64,000 nucleotides of DNA from G965237725 sp965237725. GTDB taxonomy: Bacteria > Pseudomonadota > Gammaproteobacteria > Arenicellales > Poriferihabitantaceae. The position numbers were made by a program, and so were the translations under genes. How positions within the stretch are numbered: position 1 is the stretch's first letter; each line of letters starts with the position of its first letter. Shown in pieces: positions 60,246 to 64,000 of this stretch. The stretch covers positions 1,860,001-1,924,000 of the forward strand of contig OZ250151.1 in assembly GCA_965237725.1 (NCBI GenBank), written 5' to 3'. The notes beneath the pieces are model-generated. The model was not told the DNA's origin, ran no database searches, and saw only the letters and a list, made by a program, of their open reading frames with translations.

Positions 60246-61721
60246 ATGCATCAGGAAATCCTGATTAACATTACACCTCAGGAAACCCGGGTTGCCTGTG
60301 TTGAAAATGGCATGCTCCAGCAAATACAGATCGAGAGGGCCAAAACCAAAGGCATCGTCGGAAACATTTATCTGGGCATAGTGGTGCGAGTTTTGCCTGG
60401 TATGCAGGCCGCATTTATCGACATCGGTCTTGAGCGGACGGGTTTTCTCCACGCCGGGGATTTGATAGCGCGAACCGAGCAGAATAACGACCTCCAGCAA
60501 TTCGACACCCAGACCAATATTGCTTCTGAGTTATCCGAAGGTCAGCGGTTACTGGTCCAGGTAGCCAAAGACCCGATGGGCAGTAAAGGCGCGCGGCTAA
60601 CCGCGCAAATCAGTATCCCCGCGCTGAATCTGGTTTATCTGCCTAACCAACAATACATTGGGTTATCTCAGCGCATCCAGAACCCTGAGGTTCGAGAGCG
60701 TATGCATGAGTTGCTTAAACATAAAGTTGACAATGCCGGGGTTTCCGGGGGTTTTATTTTACGAACCGCCGGAGAATTTGCATCAGAAACTGAACTCGAA
60801 TCCGACATCGCCTATTTGATTCGAATTTGGCAGCGAATCAAACGAAAACAAAAAGACGCTAATGCACCGTCCCTGATCCATCATGATTTGCCCCTGGCAA
60901 TCAGGACCATTCGTGATCTGGTCTGGGAGAATATTGATAAGGTATTAATCGATTCCCGGGAAACTTTCGATCTGATTAAAGACTTTGTTGTTGAGCTCAT
61001 TCCCGATGCTGAAAACCGAATAGAACATTATCCAGGGGCTCGACCCATCTTTGATCTGTACGGCGTAGAAGATGAAATAGAAAAGGCGCTACAAAAGAAA
61101 GTACCGCTTAAATCCGGGGGATATATGATATTTGATCAAACCGAAGCAATGTCTACAATCGACATTAACACCGGGAGCTTTGTTGGTAAAAGGAATCTCG
61201 AGGAAACCATTTTCAAGACAAATCTTGAGGCGGCAACAGCGCTGGCCAGACAGTTACGGGTACGAAATCTGGGCGGTATAATTATTGTGGACTTCATCGA
61301 CATGGCATTAAAAGAGCACAGCGATCAGGTCATGCGTACACTACGGCGGGAACTGGAGCGGGATGGCAACAATGCCCTGGCAAATGAAATGACATCATTG
61401 GGCCTGGTTGAAATTACCCGCAAACGAACCAGTGAAAGCCTGGAAAGATTGTTGACGGAACCGTGTTCTGCCTGCGATGGTCGAGGCACGTTAAAAACTC
61501 CGGAAACAACCTGTTATGAAATTTTTCGGGAAATCCTTCGTTCTGCCCGGGAGTTCGATGCCAGGGAATATACGGTAGTTGCATCCCAGGTTGTGATCGA
61601 TTTGCTATTCGAGGACGAGTCAACGGGTATTGCTGATCTTGAAGCGTTTATAAGTAAAAACATAAAACTTCAGGTTGAACCGAGTTATCAACAGGAAGAA
61701 TACGATGTGGTTCTGATGTAG
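60246..61721 (+). CDS. rng: Ribonuclease G
   Basis: A 491-residue RNase E/G-family endonuclease without the long C-terminal scaffold of RNase E. The S1 domain begins about residue 37 (VGNIYLGIVVRVLPGMQAAF); the DNase-I-like catalytic block is STIDINTGSFVG and IIIVDFIDM (metal Asp residues); CSACDGRGT carries the zinc-link Cys pair. It processes 16S rRNA 5' ends and some mRNAs. Follows maf by 9 bp. Confidence 0.95.
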   Translation: MHQEILINITPQETRVACVENGMLQQIQIERAKTKGIVGNIYLGIVVRVLPGMQAAFIDIGLERTGFLHAGDLIARTEQNNDLQQFDTQTNIASELSEGQRLLVQVAKDPMGSKGARLTAQISIPALNLVYLPNQQYIGLSQRIQNPEVRERMHELLKHKVDNAGVSGGFILRTAGEFASETELESDIAYLIRIWQRIKRKQKDANAPSLIHHDLPLAIRTIRDLVWENIDKVLIDSRETFDLIKDFVVELIPDAENRIEHYPGARPIFDLYGVEDEIEKALQKKVPLKSGGYMIFDQTEAMSTIDINTGSFVGKRNLEETIFKTNLEAATALARQLRVRNLGGIIIVDFIDMALKEHSDQVMRTLRRELERDGNNALANEMTSLGLVEITRKRTSESLERLLTEPCSACDGRGTLKTPETTCYEIFREILRSAREFDAREYTVVASQVVIDLLFEDESTGIADLEAFISKNIKLQVEPSYQQEEYDVVLM

Positions 61722-61787
61722 GTTTTTAAAAATAACTTATAATCGGTCAGCATCAGTCACAACAATAGTTAAATAATTTCTTCGAAA

Positions 61788-62162
61788 ATGAAACCTTTTG
61801 TTTTTTCCCTTACTTTTTACCTCGTATTTTCCCTGGGCATAGCGCTTAATCTATTTGCCGCCCAACCGGCTTTTGCCATAAGCGAACATACCGAGGTTCT
61901 TAAAGACGATCAATGGCCGGAGTATGTAAATGGGACGAACATGATTGCCCTTCCCCAAATCAGCGAAATTTTGAAACGTTTTCGCGAAGATGAAAAAATA
62001 AGTATTGAAATTCGATACCCCGGCGGTGATCTCGGCAAACAACAGGCGGAATCTTTGTCGAACTGGTTCGTAACATTTGGGATACCGCAGAATTATATTG
62101 AATTGCTACCGGGCGCCGGTGGATTGGGGCAACTGGTTATTAACTTGATAGATCGCCGCTGA
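61788..62162 (+). CDS. Small exported protein, function unknown
   Basis: A 124-residue protein with a clear signal peptide (residues 1-30, cleavage after AQPAFA). The mature part has ISIEIRYPGGDLGKQQAESL and WFVTFGIPQNYIELLPGAGG, which recalls the strand-helix order of OmpA-C domains but lacks their key Asp/Arg pattern. I recognise no family. Lies between rng and gluQRS on the same strand. Confidence 0.6.
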   Translation: MKPFVFSLTFYLVFSLGIALNLFAAQPAFAISEHTEVLKDDQWPEYVNGTNMIALPQISEILKRFREDEKISIEIRYPGGDLGKQQAESLSNWFVTFGIPQNYIELLPGAGGLGQLVINLIDRR

Positions 62163-62178
62163 TCTCCAGGCTTACAAA

Positions 62179-63099
62179 GTGACTACGGGTCGATACGCCC
62201 CTAGCCCAACAGGGCGGCTACATCTTGGAAATCTGCGTAGTGCATTGCTCGCCTGGTTGCATGTCCGACTCTGTAACGGACAATTCATTCTGCGCATGGA
62301 TGACCTGGATACGCCAAGAAATGTGCCAGGGGCGCAGGCGCAGTTAATCGCGGATATGCAATGGCTCGGCCTCCATTGGGATCAGGGGCCCCACTTCCAG
62401 AGCCAGCGGCTGGAACATTATGACCAGGCATTTAATCAACTCAAATCGATGGATGCCCTATTTCCCTGCCAATGCTCGAGAAAAGATATTGCATTGGCGC
62501 TGAGCGCTCCCCACCAGGATCACCCTGCCGGGGTTTATCCCGGAACTTGTCGAAGCCTGGATCTCGACACTTTAAACAGCCCGGTGTCCTGGCGATTCAG
62601 GACAGAGGATTTAGTGATTGAATTTAAAGATTATGTATGCGGACACCAGTGCCAGGACCTGGAAAAAGCTGTGGGTGATTTTATAGTCAAACGAAAAGAT
62701 GGGTTGTTTGCCTACCAGCTTGCCTCGGTGGTTGACGATCACCTCATGGGTGTAACCGATGTAATTCGCGGTGAGGACCTAATTGATTCAACCCCTCGCC
62801 AGATCGCCCTGGCACAGGCATTGAACTATGCACAGTCCCAATACTGGCATGTTCCTATGATGCGGGATCAAAGTGGCAACATCTTCTCCAAGCGAGATGG
62901 TTCAGACTCGTTAATTCAATGGCAAGAACAGTATGGTCACGGAATTGATGCTGCAACAAAGCTGATTGGCCTGTTTGCCTATTCTCTGGGCCTTATTGAC
63001 AAAAATTCCGGCTTGAGCTGCGTTGAGCTGTTACAGGAATTGACCTTTGATGAATTTTGCAAAAAACTTCAGCGTGAGTACAATCCAGATAAATTCTAA
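62179..63099 (+). CDS. gluQRS: Glutamyl-Q tRNA(Asp) synthetase
   Basis: A 306-residue truncated GluRS paralogue without an anticodon-binding domain. APSPTGRLHLGNLRSAL holds the HIGH-type motif (HLGN); the KMSKS-type loop reads IFSKRDGS, which keeps the ATP-contact Lys. Zinc-binding Cys residues occur at CQCSRKD and further on (HQC). It glutamylates queuosine of tRNA(Asp). The start is GTG at 62179. The stop overlaps the aminopeptidase stop by 4 bp. Confidence 0.94.
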   Translation: MTTGRYAPSPTGRLHLGNLRSALLAWLHVRLCNGQFILRMDDLDTPRNVPGAQAQLIADMQWLGLHWDQGPHFQSQRLEHYDQAFNQLKSMDALFPCQCSRKDIALALSAPHQDHPAGVYPGTCRSLDLDTLNSPVSWRFRTEDLVIEFKDYVCGHQCQDLEKAVGDFIVKRKDGLFAYQLASVVDDHLMGVTDVIRGEDLIDSTPRQIALAQALNYAQSQYWHVPMMRDQSGNIFSKRDGSDSLIQWQEQYGHGIDAATKLIGLFAYSLGLIDKNSGLSCVELLQELTFDEFCKKLQREYNPDKF

Positions 63100-64000
63100 A
63101 ACGGCCAGTTCTCTAGCTCGAAAAAACCTTTTAAACCGTCAACCAGATATTGTTGATCTGCGACCCCCGCCAATTCTCGAATTGAATGCATGCCAAGCTG
63201 GGGTACGCCTATGTCGACGGTGCGCACACCGATTCGGGTTGCGGTAATCGGCCCAATGGTCGATCCGCAGCCCATGTCGGTACGAACCACAACCTGCTGG
63301 TATGGGACTTTGCTGGCTTCACAGGCCGCCCTGAACACCCCGGCGGTTTCACTGTTGGTGGCATAACGCTGGTTGCTGTTGGTTTTTATGACCGGTCCAT
63401 TATTAATCAGCGGCTGGTGCATAGGCTCATGAACATCGACGAAATTTGGGTGAACCCCGTGAGCGTTATCCGCAGAAATCAGCATGGAATGACTTATTCC
63501 TCGTTGCATGTTTTCCTGATTGCCACAAATTCGGCATAACACCGAGTGCAAAAAAGAACCTTCCGCACCACTGGTGGAACCACTGCCCACCTCTTCATGA
63601 TCATTGAGGACAATCATCTGATTGCACTTATTATTCGAGGTCAGTAACGCTTCGGTTGAAGCAAAACAGCTTAGTAAGTTGTCCAACCGGGCTGAAGCCA
63701 GAAACTCCTGATTCATTCCCACCAGCGCTGCCCTTTGGTGATCGTACAGGGATAGCTCATAGGCCATAATTTCCCTCGCCGATTTCGCTAACCCTTGTTG
63801 TTTGATCCAGCCCTGCAATATGGAATTAAAATCAGCATCGCCTTTGTCCGTGCGACACAACACCGCCGGCAAATGTTTCTGTTTGTTTATGCTACGGCTT
63901 TCATTTGCTTCACGATCGAGATGAATGGCCAGACTTGGAATGAATGCCACTGGCTGGTCGACATTGATCAATATGTTTTCAATAGCGCCTTTTTTATTTC
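63096..64000 (-). CDS. apeB: M18-family aspartyl aminopeptidase, 3' part, cut by right window edge
   Basis: The minus-strand frame is open to the window end (about 300 codons) and translates IENILINVDQPVAFIPSLAIHLDREANE at its start, so the real start lies beyond 64000 (shown in pieces: PVAFIPSLAIHL). NDHEEVGSGSTSGAEGSF and NAHGVHPNFVDVHEPMHQP carry the M18 metal ligands (Asp/Glu/His). M18 enzymes are dodecameric zinc aminopeptidases, preferring acidic N-terminal residues. The catalytic N-terminal metal His is beyond the edge. Confidence 0.9.
   Translation of the reverse strand, partial: NKKGAIENILINVDQPVAFIPSLAIHLDREANESRSINKQKHLPAVLCRTDKGDADFNSILQGWIKQQGLAKSAREIMAYELSLYDHQRAALVGMNQEFLASARLDNLLSCFASTEALLTSNNKCNQMIVLNDHEEVGSGSTSGAEGSFLHSVLCRICGNQENMQRGISHSMLISADNAHGVHPNFVDVHEPMHQPLINNGPVIKTNSNQRYATNSETAGVFRAACEASKVPYQQVVVRTDMGCGSTIGPITATRIGVRTVDIGVPQLGMHSIRELAGVADQQYLVDGLKGFFELENWPF

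Noticed and set aside
1..64000. Searched by eye for CRISPR arrays, tRNA or rRNA genes, integrases and transposases.
   Set aside because: No regularly spaced repeats, no cloverleaf-like sequence and no transposase or integrase frame was found in the window; a program such as tRNAscan-SE would be needed for certainty.

Overview
The window looks like chromosomal DNA from a Gammaproteobacterium, probably a free-living, possibly marine one. The housekeeping set (HD-domain cca, greB, glpE, trhO, gluQRS, nadD-rsfS-rlmH-maf-rng, DUF3301, YafV/YbdL-type pair) is typical of that class, and LpxL-like, OmpA and lipoprotein genes point to a Gram-negative envelope. Base composition looks moderate by eye (not computed). 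I see about 63 protein genes, one clear gene fragment, no tRNA or rRNA gene, no CRISPR array, no prophage and no intact transposase. The two end genes run off the window (msrB on the left, an M18 aminopeptidase on the right).

Layout. 0-10 kb: msrB (partial), HAD and VOC proteins, a bacterial dynamin-like GTPase, cca, a lipoprotein aminopeptidase, trhO, an EamA exporter, a PhyH oxygenase and a P1 peptidase. 10-15.3 kb: a minus-strand accessory run of an ATP-grasp protein, an LpxL-like acyltransferase without its catalytic His, a class B asparagine synthetase and a second, sugar-transfer-type ATP-grasp protein. 15.4-19.4 kb: four small-molecule redox and detoxification genes, then a divergent stand-alone Mur ligase with a C-terminal four-Cys motif. 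19.6-26.7 kb: greB plus an Atm1/HMT1-type ABC exporter, a cupin, the omega-amidase/aminotransferase pair, exonuclease III and an iron alcohol dehydrogenase. 26.7-29.7 kb: a tightly overlapping operon of two different ATP-grasp enzymes and an MFS carrier. 29.7-36.5 kb: small membrane and secreted proteins, a metallophosphoesterase, pyruvate kinase. 36.5-45.4 kb: a LysR regulator divergent from a flavin monooxygenase and an alpha/beta hydrolase, a TSUP carrier, GT-C and GT2 glycosyltransferases, an OmpA-type protein, and a methyltransferase gene next to a partial copy of itself. 45.4-51.2 kb: mscS, an M24 pseudo-peptidase, a PLD-type protein, glpE, a second PhyH, a YbaK-type deacylase, DUF302, GNAT. 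51.5-56.3 kb: a GT2 fused to a decayed methyltransferase half, and two GT-C glycosyltransferases. 56.4-64 kb: small envelope proteins, a TlpA-like thioredoxin, then nadD-rsfS-rlmH-maf-rng-gluQRS.

Two things stand out. First, a family of short inverted-repeat elements (three full copies of 184-198 bp, two lone ends, one small palindromic remnant) sits only between genes. Their ends resemble IS5 ends, and the flanking 4-bp YTAR sequences look like target duplications, so they are probably MITEs moved by an IS5-family transposase elsewhere in the genome; one end may supply part of the pyk promoter. Second, between 10 and 30 kb there are six ATP-dependent ligase or amidotransferase genes (four ATP-grasp, one Mur ligase, one AsnB), with an acyltransferase and an MFS carrier. 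The ATP-grasp/ATP-grasp/MFS operon at 26753-29684 is the best candidate for an undescribed system, possibly making and exporting a peptide-like small molecule. That function is inference from domain content and gene coupling.
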